Shown: piece by piece, positions 36,298 through 47,151 of the stretch
How positions within the stretch are numbered: position 1 is the first letter of the stretch
How the letters are laid out: each line of letters begins with the position of its first letter
DNA from: Melastoma dodecandrum
Taxonomy: Eukaryota > Streptophyta > Magnoliopsida > Myrtales > Melastomataceae
DNA length: 64,000 bases
Assembly: GCA_029817715.1 (NCBI GenBank)
Contig: JARUPY010000089.1
Span: 2,170,001 to 2,234,000 of the forward strand
Direction of reading: 5' to 3'
Translations under genes and position numbers: made by a program
The notes under the pieces: generated by a model
The model's input: only the letters and a program-made list of their open reading frames with translations
What the model was told of the DNA's origin: nothing
Database searches by the model: none

Positions 36298-36641
36298 TGA
36301 CAGCAGCAGAGCCCAACATGGATCTAGTCTTCATAAACTGTGCCCCTGGGAGGTATGGCGATTTGGACGATTACGCCCGAGCCGTGGAGGCATCTATGAA
36401 CAACATAATCCATCAAACTGGCCAGCAAGGTGGTAATTGGTACAACAAAGCTCCCGAAGGCACCGCAGTCTGCTACGGGCACGGGAGGTGTGCAATGCAT
36501 ATCACGGTCCAGGATTGTTCGGACTGCCTGGATGGGGTCCGTCTCTTCATGATTCAACGCTGCAAGAACTCCCGAGGGGTGCACTGCAAAGTGGGGAGTT
36601 GCGAGTTCAGGTACGAGGAGTATGCGTTCGACGACGGGTGA
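36231..36641 (+). CDS. Secreted Gnk2/DUF26-type protein, copy 6
   Basis: Single exon, 136 residues, subtype-2 signal peptide (LISVMSFLVFLARIVTAAE), all eight mature cysteines and the signature C-AMHITVQD-C-SD-C. The frame is open for 32 codons upstream of the chosen ATG to another Met at 36135, but the chosen ATG matches all other copies and starts the signal peptide. The upstream DNA matches that of copies 4 and 5, while the 600 bp downstream match copy 3, so this gene lies at a recombination junction of two older units. It looks fully intact. Confidence 0.88.
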   Translation: MALLVRRRLISVMSFLVFLARIVTAAEPNMDLVFINCAPGRYGDLDDYARAVEASMNNIIHQTGQQGGNWYNKAPEGTAVCYGHGRCAMHITVQDCSDCLDGVRLFMIQRCKNSRGVHCKVGSCEFRYEEYAFDDG

Positions 36642-37864
36642 GATGATGACCTGGCGTTCCACGTCTTTGCCACCGTGTGCTCCCTTTCCTAACTTCTTGC
36701 TTTGTGGCTCGCATATTAATAACTGACTGTGGAGTCGTTACCACGAATGCCGCACCCATGAGAAATCACTCTTCTCCGTTAAAGTTTGATTTACAACTAC
36801 GACCCTTGCATTGATTTTCGATTCGAACTCGATCTCCAGTTTCACTCTCCTACTAGAGTTTTCGTTGGATCCGTTCTACCATATTTAACGAAATAGTTTG
36901 CGAATTAACATTATTTACGAACAAAACTCAATGTAATGATACCAAAAATTCCTCACCGACTTGCTTGGTCGACATTTTTAATTAATTTTTACAAAGTTAG
37001 ATGTAAGCATTGAGACACAAAGATAATAACTTCTTTCATATATATAACATAAAATTTGTGATCAAACCTACGTGGACTAAGAATGTTCTGACAATGAACT
37101 TACAGTTATACTTAGGACTTACGTTTATATTTTAAATACTCCAAAATCGTAACTCAAATATTTAATTTAACAGACGTTATTATTTAACTTTAATTTTTAT
37201 CTTGTATGTGTGAAAATATCAACTTGTGGCCCAATTTTGTGGAAAGACCATAAATCGGCTAAAAGTTGGGACCACAAATCGATATTTTATCGCCCACATC
37301 GGATAAGAATTATGGCGAATCGATAATAAAAATATTTCACTATGTAAATCAAACATTCAACGGAGTTACAATTAGATCATACAAGATTAATGCCGCACAA
37401 AGAAAAGTTTTATACCTGAGGGCAGAAAAAAAATCGAGCCTAGAAATCGACATTTTCTCGATGAATTTTTTTGTTTTAGTTGAGAGAATCTGCCGCTGTT
37501 CAAAGACAACACAGAAGAAGGTGTTGGATTTCTTAGAAAGCACAGTATTCATTCACCATTTGATGGGAGTTAAAGCTTGAATCGGGTAATCATCGATACG
37601 AGAGAGGTAGTAAGCTTCAGCCGGCATGGATTCCTACCTATTGGACTGTTAAAATCCGGCCGCGGTATCGTCCATTCCTTACTGGCCATCCTGAAAGTGC
37701 CCAACAAGACAAGGCGTAGAACCCATCGCTTCCATGACCGGATGAATTGTTTTGGCATATTGCAAAATGGAATCCCAACAAGACAGTTTTATCTGGGCAT
37801 CATCGTAAGCAGCTGAAATATATATATTACCTCGCATGATATTCTTCAAGAAGCTTCTCAGCAA
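36642..37864. other. Flank between Gnk2 copies 6 and 7
   Basis: Bases 36642-37256 match 26930-27522, including the empty form of the site (CATAAATCGGC) into which the compact copia sequence is joined at 27523. The block from about 37600 is the loosely conserved upstream region of copy 7. No other gene is seen. Confidence 0.6.
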
Positions 37865-38275
37865 ATGTCTTTGCTTGCGGAACTGTGTACGATTGCTCTC
37901 GCCTGTGTCTTTTGTTTTTGTTGCGAGGATTGTGCAGCTGCAGAGCTCAACATGGCTCTACAATTCATAAATTGTTCTCCTGGTCTGTATGATGCTTTGG
38001 GCGAATATGCCCGAGTTTTGGAGGCTGCTCAGGATGATATAATCCTTGAAACGGGCAGGAATGATGGTAATTTGTACACTGAAGCTAACAAAGGTACCAC
38101 CATTTGCTATGCGCATGGGAAGTGCACCCAGGATATCACCAGCCAGCAATGTTCAAATTGCCTGCAGGCGGTTCGTATTGCCATGAATCGGGAATGCGGG
38201 AACTCCATAGGGGCGCACTGCAAAGTTGGGAGTTGCGAGTTCAGGTATGAGGAGTATGAGTTTGACGACGGGTGA
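37865..38275 (+). CDS. Secreted Gnk2/DUF26-type protein, copy 7 (most diverged)
   Basis: Single exon, 136 residues. The signal peptide is different and itself cysteine rich (LACVFCFCCEDCAAAE), which is unusual. The mature part keeps all eight cysteines, the signature C-TQDITSQQ-C-SN-C and the C-terminal block AHCKVGSCEFRYEEYEFDDG, while the middle has changed (TGRNDGNLYTEANKG in place of TGMQGGNWYNKA). It is the oldest-looking member of the array. Its 3' flank runs into the LTR of the copia element at 38415. Confidence 0.86.
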   Translation: MSLLAELCTIALACVFCFCCEDCAAAELNMALQFINCSPGLYDALGEYARVLEAAQDDIILETGRNDGNLYTEANKGTTICYAHGKCTQDITSQQCSNCLQAVRIAMNRECGNSIGAHCKVGSCEFRYEEYEFDDG

Positions 38276-38414
38276 GATGACCGCATGCTCTCTTCCTAAC
38301 TCCTCGCTTCCTGGCTCGCATAATAATAACTGATGTCGGAGTGGTTACGATTTCATGATCTCCTTCCTCGCTGTCGCTGTTTTCTCTTCATCATTGTAAC
38401 TTTTCTTGGTCTGA

Positions 38415-39098
38415 ATGATGGGATGTGACACAAACTACAACACCCCGAAATACGTCGAATGACTTCTTAAGGCCAGATTATGTTTCTCACAGCGGAAATA
38501 AATAATTAACGACGAAGAAACAACACCGAGATTTTACGTGGAAACCTCCTCAATGTGAGGAGTAAAACCACGGCCCGAGGCACCACTAAACTTCCACTAA
38601 ATCAACAAAGAAGTGGGTATACAAGTGTTCCTCTCTAAACACCAATAATCAGCTCTCAATCCTCTTCCTAACTCAACGTAAACATCAAGAATCCATCTTG
38701 GAAATCATACGCTAAGGATATCAAATGAAGAGAAGCTGAAAATCATAAACACACAATCTGCCGTCTCGGATACAATACGAAATCTCCAGCAAAAAGACCT
38801 CAATCGCCAATCCAACCGCTCAGAATGAAGAATCTCAAGTAAGGAATACTTCCTCAAAGTTTCACAAGATTCTAACGGTGCGATCGGTGGGAACAGACCA
38901 AGAAGCAAACGTCGCCCAGGCTGAAATGGAGCTGCGGCGGGATCCAAAAACACCTCCTTGGTGGCAACCTCCACTTGTATTCTTAGGTCTTAAGATAACC
39001 CTAAAAAAATACCTTAAATACTTGTGGGCTTTTTGGGCTTCATCTATGTACAAAACATAGGCTTGGGCTACTCCACATATGGAGAGAAATACCCAACA
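38415..39098 (-). mobile_element. 3' LTR of the interrupted Ty1/copia element
   Basis: Read on the minus strand, the LTR starts TGTTGGGT at 39098, directly after a polypurine tract GAGAGGGGGAGATT (39112-39099), and ends CCCATCA at 38415, where the conserved Gnk2 flank resumes. The imperfect terminal repeat TGTTGGG/CCCATCA supports these ends, and the length is 684 bp. The matching 5' LTR lies beyond base 64000. Confidence 0.7.
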
Positions 39099-39114
39099 AA
39101 TCTCCCCCTCTCGA

Positions 39115-40179
39115 CTATGTGGAAGAACTCGCCGTGATACCGGCGACTTGACGACAAGTAATAATCCTTTCTCTAGAAAGTGCTTTTGTCATCATATCCG
39201 ATCCATTATCATCAGTATGGATCTTCTCAATATGCACCAATTTTGAATTCACAACATCTCGAATCCAATGGTATCTCATATCAATATGCTTCGACTTCGC
39301 ATGGAAAGTAGAATTCTTCGCAAGATATATGGCACTTTGGTTATCACAGAAGAGAACATACCGTTCTTGATTGAATCCAAGTTCTTGAAGAAAATTCTTC
39401 ATCCATAATAACTCTTTGCACGCTTCCGTTGCGGCAATGAATTCCGCCTCGGTAGTAGAAAGTGCAACACATTTCTGAAGCCTAGATTGCCAAGAAACGG
39501 CTCCCCCTGCAAAGGTAATCAGATAACCAGATGTCGACTTACGAGTATCAATATCTCCAGCCATATCTGCATCTGCATAGCCAATCAACTTTGGCTCACC
39601 ACCTCCGAAACATATACCATAATCTGCAGTACCACGCAAATACCTCATGATCCATTTCACCACATTCCAATGCTCCTTACCAGGATTAGACAAGAATCAG
39701 CTCACCACGCTAACAGCATGCGCAATATCAGGTCTCGTGCACACCATAGCATACATCAAACTCCCAACAGCAGAACTATAAGGAACTTTCTGCATATACT
39801 GCCTATGCTCATCAGAAGAAGGACAATGATCGCGGCTCAACTTAACTCCAGAAGGAAATTGAGAACTTACTGCTTTAGCATTTTCAATATTGAACCTTTC
39901 CAACACTTTGTGAATATACTTCTCCTGCGATAAGAAGATCTTCTTCTCTTTTCTTCTTCTGGTAATCCTCATGGCAAGAATCTGTTCTGCAGGACCTAAG
40001 TCTTTCATAGCAAAAGACTTGTTCAATTGCTTCTTCAATTGATTAATGTGGGATATATTCCTACCAACAAGAAGCATATCATCCACATACAATAAGAGAA
40101 TAATGAAGTCATCATCACCAAACCTCTGAAAGAAGACACAATGGTCTGTGTTGGTTCTGGTGTAGCCATGCTCCCCCAT
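39115..40179 (-). pseudogene. Ty1/copia pol, downstream part: RT C-terminal half and RNase H
   Basis: Minus-strand reading from 40179 gives the second half of reverse transcriptase, with catalytic YVDDMLLVG. One stop codon (TGA where the family has Arg, near 39694-39696, before FLSNPGKEHW) breaks it, and then copia RNase H follows (YADADMAGDIDTRKSTSGY, ALSTTEAEFIA, DNQSAIYLAKN, HIDMRYHWIRD). The CGA to TGA change fits cytosine deamination. The frame starts exactly at the edge of the inserted Ogre element, whose other side (61837) carries the upstream half. Confidence 0.9.
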
Positions 40180-43100
40180 TGTAATACCTCAAATAAACAA
40201 GATGGAATCTGTTACTACGAATAGTTCGAAAATGGCTTACAAACGGGTTGATTTGCCAGCAACATCGAATGGGTCAAATATTTTTATTAGATTTGCAAAT
40301 ACATTTTTCCCGGGGGCGGGGGTGGCATTCACTATTGGTTTGGTCACCGGTTACAGCAAATAAGTTTATACAAGTAGTACAAGCACCCTCAAATCCTCGG
40401 AGAACGGCACAGCATTGGTTCGTCATCATCGCCTGCTTGTAGAACATCTGCAAGCGATTGCGGAACATCATTCCGCATCAGGGGACTTCCTCACGTTGTC
40501 CAGTTTCTCACCTCGAGATCCTGAGGACCAACATTAAATCCTCAAATCACAAAAGCTCAAATTCCTGTTTGGTCAAACTATCGCAGCAGCAGGCGCAGTT
40601 GCAGAAGGCAGCCTGCGCAAAAGGACAGTTCTCACTTGCTAAATGTCACTGCTAATGGCATGGGGAGTAACGAACCTATTGTTTGCCAAAAGGAAGAAAC
40701 AACATTTGCCACTACTCCAAGAACATCACAGTCGATCAACGCAACGACAGCAAAAGCAGGCTCATGCTCCTTTTGCTACAATAACGCTCACCAAACCTTC
40801 TCCCGAGGCAAAATAGGGACGACTCAATACTTTCCCCCAGATCAGCGGCGAAGCCCTCCTAATCAGTGGCAGCACTAAGGACAGGTTTGTGAGCAAAAGA
40901 AATCGATACTTCTGGGAGGAGGCCCTGCCGCTGCCGACAGAAAAACTGCAAGGAACATTCAGCTCTGTTTGGAACTCGGGAGCTTAATGGATGGCAAGGG
41001 AACTCACCTGAATTCCCTGTGGAATCTCGAAGGCATTCTACCGAAGACTCGGAATCGAGCGCAACTCCTTCAGTTTCCTTCTCGAGCTCTGCCATTTCAT
41101 CTCCGTGTTGATGTTCCTTATCAATGGCGGTCGAGTGCGTGACCTTCCCCTGCTCGATTACCAAGTGGGCTTAGCATACAGTGACTGTCCATGCATCCTC
41201 AGTCTCGACGACCGGAACTTCCTGGTTCACAGATGCACCTGGTGTTGCAACAATAAATTAGAGATCGAGCAAGGGGAAGAGATCAAACAAGGCCCCAGGA
41301 CAAACCCAAAAAAAGAAAAGAAGAAGAAGAAGAAGAAGAAGGGGGACCAAGCCCGTATTGGACTTGCGGCCTAAAACGAAATCAAAAGCCCAAGCCAAAG
41401 GAGGGAAATCAAGCCCACCTACAAGTCCCGGACGATTGCAGCCTCCCACCTGTGCCTGACACCTACCTGCAGAAAAGAAAGGGAAGAAATCAGACGAAGA
41501 AGACAGAGCAGAAGTCGTCACCTCCTTGCACCCGCCATCCCACCCGCACAAGAGACTCAAGCAACAGTCTTGTCACTCCATCCCACTTGATCCCCACTTG
41601 TATGCCGTCCCACCGCCTGAGCCCTGCACCAGCCGAAAGGAGGGACGTCAGACACAAGATAGAAGGAGATACAAGATGGGAAAGTCGATTGTAAGCAGGG
41701 ATAGCCCTGCCTAGCCGCAATGATCCCTCCTAGGATCATCAATGGCCTCGCCCCTTGAAGCAAGTGCCAGGGGCGATCAGATGAGAACGGAAGGAAAAAG
41801 ATAAAAGGGGGCTTCTTACCTCTTCCAGAAGGGGGGAGACTGATCTTTCAGCTGACGGAGAGTACCCGCTTGATCAGCCGACCTCCGGCCGCCTTCACCC
41901 CTGGAGGACTTGAGCCATCTTCACCACCACGAATTCCTTAACAACTCTCTGCCAAGGAGGCAACGTCAACTCGGCTTCCACTTACCTCGGCAATGACAAC
42001 AAAGACCGTCTTCAGTGTTTGTTGCGGAGGCTTTGAGCTTCTAGTCGCCTCAACCCAGCTCCTTTGATGTTCAAGACAGCAGCAACGGCCATAGGAGATG
42101 ATGATGATCCAAATGAAGCCTTGACGCATCCCTCTTTTCTTTCCCAGTAGCCGTTCCTAGAGCAATCTCCATCTGCCTTCCCCTGTACAACGGAGGAACT
42201 CTGAGTGTTACCTCCTGAAGCCCCGCGGCTTCTCGGAGGACTCCTTTTGTTACTAACGCTTTCTTTACCTGTACAGATTTTAGAACGCCGAAAAAGGGAG
42301 ACCATGGAGAGAAGAACGTCACCTTCAGGAAACTATGGCAAGACGGAGGGATGATTCCTCGAAGCCCTAATTCAATGACCATGACCAACGGACCTGCACC
42401 ATGGAGCAGCTTCCCTTCCTCAACTCCACAGAATCGGTAGTTGGCGTCTCCTCCCCAAAGTCCGGCAACCAGCTCTCCTCTCTCGTTCTTCGGCGCCTCC
42501 CAACAACGACAACCTGTCCTCACTACTCCAATGACAGCATCCACAACGCCCAACTCTTCCCATGCTCTCCTCGGCTTGGATCCGACGACTACCGCCTCAA
42601 ATCATCCCGGATTTGACCACCCACGACCACACTCGGCCTCCCGACTGCCTCAACGCTGGTCTCGTCCCCGGAGTTCCAGCCACGCTCGCTCCAGTACTTC
42701 CACAGCCCATTCCCGGCGGTTTCGAACTCCACGGTCTCTTCCCGGCCAGACCTGCTCCCCGCCATCCTCTCCCTCCATAGATCCGGCGACGACAAGCCTC
42801 TTCCGGCGTCCCCAAGCTCCTTCGATGCCCATGCTCACAACCTCCCGACCGCCAAGCTCCGGCCTCGAAGCGGTTCCCCTGCCGCCTCTCCCTTCAAGTC
42901 CTCCCCCCGGCACCACAATCTGGTCGTCCCCACGACAACCCTGATCTGGCTTCCTCAGCGAGTTAGAAGGTTCCCGGACGAGCACAGCAGCGAACCTCCT
43001 CTCCGACGTCCCTCCGGCAACAGATCTGCTGGATTTGAGCAGCAGCCACAAGGTCCCGCTTCCCTGCTCCTCGACGCTCCCCAAACGGCTGGGCAGCAGC

Positions 43101-44972
43101 CCATCTTCACCCGTCTCCAGCATCGGTCCAACGGCAGCGAGCTCGCTACCCCCCCGGTGTCACCAGGTCCGGCGGCAGCAGCCTTGATCTCCGTGACCTC
43201 CCTCTCCCAAACCCCGTCGTCTACAAGGCCGTTCTTCACGGGGAAACCGCACGGCCGCTTCAGACGACCCTCAGGAGCCAGATCCCGCCAGTCGGGGTGC
43301 CTTGGAGTGGTCCTCCTTCTCGCTCCTTGATCGATGGCTATTCTGGATCTCCAACCCACACTCGACTTGAGGGTTTCAAGACAGAGAGGAAGTTTTCTTG
43401 CTGTGGGTTATGACACCCCGATCCCCAAAGGTAATGATTCTGTTCCTTTCTTTTTCTTTTAATAATAATCTTGATTTTTAAATGGACACGAACTTCAGTT
43501 TAATGTCTTGATGAATGAATTTGTTTAAAAAAATTAATTAATCATCCTATTTACGATCATAACTTGTCTCGTTTAGAATTCATACTTGAGCACAATCTGA
43601 GCATATTGTTTGAATTTATTATTTGGATTATTTTTTTTTTACGTTATTCTTTGGACTTTACGTTATTGTTTGAATTTATTATCTTCTAGCGAATTGATAC
43701 TTAATTTTAAAATGCATCACTAACGTTCGTCTTCCTTTCTTATGTAAAACACGGGAAAACTCTCGGACAATCACCGACAATCTACACCGAATACGTACTC
43801 CGATTAAAACGGTAAGACATGTCTTACAATTTCAATTCGATTGATTTTCATTCAAAATTAATCAATATTAATGACATTCGTCTGTCCCTCTACTTTGCAT
43901 GTAAACACCGAGGAACTACTACCAAGGAATGCATCCTCCGACGACGCGGACGATCGACATCAACGGGCTCACAACGCCCCGTAAGCATCCCTCTTATTTC
44001 ATTAAGTCCTAATTATTCATTTCGATTTAAATTAGGACTTTCTGACCACTTCTTTGTTTTCTTTGCATGTACACTGAGCATGTAACTTCGGAAGATCAAA
44101 TTCGAAATTTCGAAGACTAACTCGAAGGCGCGTGTATCAAACCGCGTGGATCCACCTCGGCCTAAAAACCGCGGGCTCGAAGACAAAGCGGCCCCAACCT
44201 TCAATCTAAGGTACAAAGGGGAGGTGCGGGCCTCCCCGAATTTCATTTTTTAAAAAAGCCCACTTGTAACGGATTGCGGGCCCAAGTGCATAGGCCCGCA
44301 ATCACCGCCCCTTCCCCGCCCTTTTGATCTAAATACTTGTTTGTGATTGCACGCTTGTTTAGGCTTTAGGTTGAACGTCGCATGTGAGTTTTAATTCAAC
44401 CAACCTAAAGTCGGGCCCAACACCCGTTAAAATGTCGACAAGAGTCCGGCCTACTCCCGGATCGGGTCCAACACCCGTCAATCAAAAGTTAAACTTTTTG
44501 GGACAAATCGCCACCCTTTTCGCATGTGTTAGAATATTAAGGTTAGTAAATAGGAATCCCCGAACCCAGACTCTGATTTTTTCCGACTTAAAATCACACC
44601 ATTTTTAAACTAAGTCGGTGGCGACTCCGAACAAGTTTTCCAAAGCTAAAACTAAACCCCACTACCTCTTTCTTCGGAGCCATTTAGGATGAGGTGACGG
44701 CAAGCCGAGCCGCTCCCTGGATCCTCCCGGAATTTCCCAAGCGAGGTCTTAACGCAGCCTTTCGCCCGTCGCCTTCAAGGACTGGAGACGGTCGGCGAAA
44801 CGCCCCGCAGATCCGCTCGGGAACCAAGGGAGGATTCAACCCGGGTCCCCTTTCCGCAGCGTCCGGCGTTCGAGCCGGAACGTCGACCGGACTGGGCCTC
44901 GGGGGAGCGGGCCCGGATTCTCGGGTTGCCCGGAGCCGCAGCGCGCGTGCTAGGCCGGAGGGCGCGCGTACA
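40180..44972 (+). repeat. Ogre 5' LTR (4793 bp)
   Basis: Starts TGTAATACC directly after the copia codon and ends GCGCGTACA before the PBS. The end was fixed by comparison with related LTR ends at 25651 and 32085. It holds an (AAG)n run near 41317, a GC-rich Pro/Ser-type stretch at 42300-43430, an AT-rich part at 43430-43900, and 3' blocks of GGGCCCAACACCCG type. It differs from the 3' LTR in clusters rather than evenly, and it has 21 bp (GTGCTAGGCCGGAGGGCGCGC) between GCGCGC repeats that the 3' LTR lacks. Confidence 0.92.
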
Positions 44973-44979
44973 TCCCGGG

Positions 44980-44997
44980 TGGCGACTCCGCTGGGGA
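44980..44997 (+). other. Primer-binding site of the Ogre element
   Basis: TGGCGACTCCGCTGGGGA begins with the TGG that pairs with tRNA CCA and resembles the arginine-tRNA type PBS described for Ogre elements. Seven bases (TCCCGGG) separate it from the LTR end. Confidence 0.85.
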
Positions 44998-45656
44998 GCT
45001 CCGCATGTGGATTCCTACCGAAAACCTCTTTTTACCACATGCGGAGGGGAGTTACTTGTTTTCGCATGTGATTGATTGGCTCGGTGCCTTTTGTATGATC
45101 TTTGGTTTGTGTATGTTTACCGCTTTTTAGGCATTTCTAGGTATGCCCGAACCCGGGGCTAGGATCTTAGGGGGGTCACCGTTAGGCCCAGCTGTGCTGC
45201 TCTTTGCGGTATGGTTTTGGGTCGGGGCCCCGCCTCCCTCAGTCCGAGGGAGGTCTAGAAACCTCTTCCGAGTCTAGAATTGCTTGCACACTACAGGTAC
45301 CAGACGCCGCACGTGCATTTACTTGTTACTAAGTGACTGTTACTCGTGCAGGGACAGGTTCAAGTACGTTTTGTATGTGATAAATATGGCACTAACCCTG
45401 TTCGTTTTGCAGCGGTTTGGGTTGGTCACAGGGGGGTTTCCGAATTTCCTTTCTCCCTTCCCTACCTCCTCTTTTTATGTCATCATACTCATTTGCATCC
45501 ATTTCACACGAACGCTTGTTAATCAATAATCAATATATCAACGCTATTACAATTGTTCGGCATTATCACTGTTCAAGTAGGAGAAAACTTGCATGCAAAT
45601 TCATCTCACGTTAGGAGTTGGATTGGATTGTTATTACAACTGAATGACGTCCAAGC
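44998..45656 (+). other. Ogre 5' untranslated leader
   Basis: Lies between the PBS and ORF1. Contains several ATGs followed by early stops and no supported coding frame. Confidence 0.7.
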
Positions 45657-46847
45657 ATGCAGGTTTATCAAATGGACTCAATCGCACTGCGCTCGGACAT
45701 TCTATCCTCTGACAAACTCCGGGATTGGTTCAAGGTGCTCAGACCCTCAGAGCAGGAATTCGTCAAACAGAAGCTCAAAGGTCTACTCCATTTGATCAGA
45801 CTCGAAGTCGATTGGTTCATGCTGCAGCATCTCATTGCCCGGTGGAACCCGAACACGTATACCTTCCATTTTGGTACCCTGGAGCTCGCACCGCTCTACG
45901 AGGAATACGGGCACCTCTCCGGACTTCCTCATCTTCCGGGAATATCACCTCTGCCTCATTTCGACAAGCCAAAAGAATACGTCACCAGCTTGCTTCAGAT
46001 CTCTCCAGCGAACGTGTCCACCTTATTCACGACAGAGGGGCACATCAGCATTAAGGAGCTCTGCAAGTATAAACTGACACCATACATACCGGAAGGAGGG
46101 GACGGCCAAGGTTCAGCGCGCACCTTCATCCTCTTATTCGCAGGAATGGTTCTCTATCCCTACAAAAAGGAATCGATTCACGAACGAGCGGTCTACCTCA
46201 CGAAGGCCATTCTCAAAGGACAACCCTTCCTCCCTAATCTAGTTGGTGAGATGAACTACAGTCTTACCAAGATAGTGCGGAAAGCAAGAGAAGGAATTCG
46301 GAACCATCACTTCTCCTTCAGCCCTCAATTGCTCCAAGCCTGGTTCTACACTCACATTGGCATCACCGGAGAGTCGTTCAGGCGGGAGCAGTTTCCAGAC
46401 TTACTCGACCGCATATCAGACCGCGCTCGACTTCCAACCCGCACTTTTGCAGGAGTTAGGGCTCTCTTCCGCTTGCTGGAACCAGAGGATTTCTATCAGA
46501 AGGCTAAATGCTTCGATGTAGACCTGGCCATTACAAGCTCCCCAGACGGAGATTACATCCCGATCGCTGGGATCACTGGAACGTCTTATTACTGTCCAGC
46601 GAGGGTGATGCATCAATTTGGAGGATGCCCACGAGTCAGACCAACGCCGAACAAACTATTTGACCCGATCGACTTGGACAGCCAACCGGCAAAAGGAGTA
46701 GTTCAACGGGCCATGACGCATATCGCTCGGGTCTGGACGAATCTCAAAGAAGAGGAGTACGATCTTTTCATGGAGCGTCAGGCCGACATCGACGCCCGAT
46801 CTGCACGATTCCAGAGGAAACGGATAACCCCCTGGGATCGCATTTGA
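45657..46847 (+). CDS. Ogre ORF1 protein
   Basis: Open for 396 codons from an ATG, with no stop. This is the extra ORF that precedes gag in Ogre elements. The role of the product is unknown. The sequence is globular (LRDWFKVLRPSEQEFV, LYEEYGHLSGLPHLPG, ILLFAGMVLYPYKKE) and resembles plant proteins with mobile-domain-like regions (the DUF7745 type, from memory). The C-terminus is charged (QRKRITPWDRI). A noncoding gap of about 300 bp separates it from gag. An intact frame in a long element suggests either recent insertion or selection. Confidence 0.85.
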   Translation: MQVYQMDSIALRSDILSSDKLRDWFKVLRPSEQEFVKQKLKGLLHLIRLEVDWFMLQHLIARWNPNTYTFHFGTLELAPLYEEYGHLSGLPHLPGISPLPHFDKPKEYVTSLLQISPANVSTLFTTEGHISIKELCKYKLTPYIPEGGDGQGSARTFILLFAGMVLYPYKKESIHERAVYLTKAILKGQPFLPNLVGEMNYSLTKIVRKAREGIRNHHFSFSPQLLQAWFYTHIGITGESFRREQFPDLLDRISDRARLPTRTFAGVRALFRLLEPEDFYQKAKCFDVDLAITSSPDGDYIPIAGITGTSYYCPARVMHQFGGCPRVRPTPNKLFDPIDLDSQPAKGVVQRAMTHIARVWTNLKEEEYDLFMERQADIDARSARFQRKRITPWDRI

Positions 46848-47151
46848 TAGCGGACATCTCCTCCCAATCCTTGGGCCTGCGAGCTCATCCTATCTTTCGT
46901 TTTTATTTTAAAGAACTGTATTGTGAAATGAACCTTTTTGGGATTTTATCTAATGCACTTCTTTTCACTTGGATTAAATTCGTTATAATCACAATCCAAT
47001 CCTTGCATTAGACATGCAATCATGCATCATGACATGTCACGCATCCAAAGTATTTCATCATGTGATACTGATCAAATGTTCTTTCTCACCAAGGTACTGA
47101 GCAATAGCTCCATACCGAAAGCGCCCCAAATATCGTGCCATCCGAGAAGTG

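Noticed and set aside
41105..41374. Open frame with a poly-lysine run, also present at 57983-58252
   Set aside because: It lies inside both LTRs, comes from an (AAG)n repeat and has no domain.
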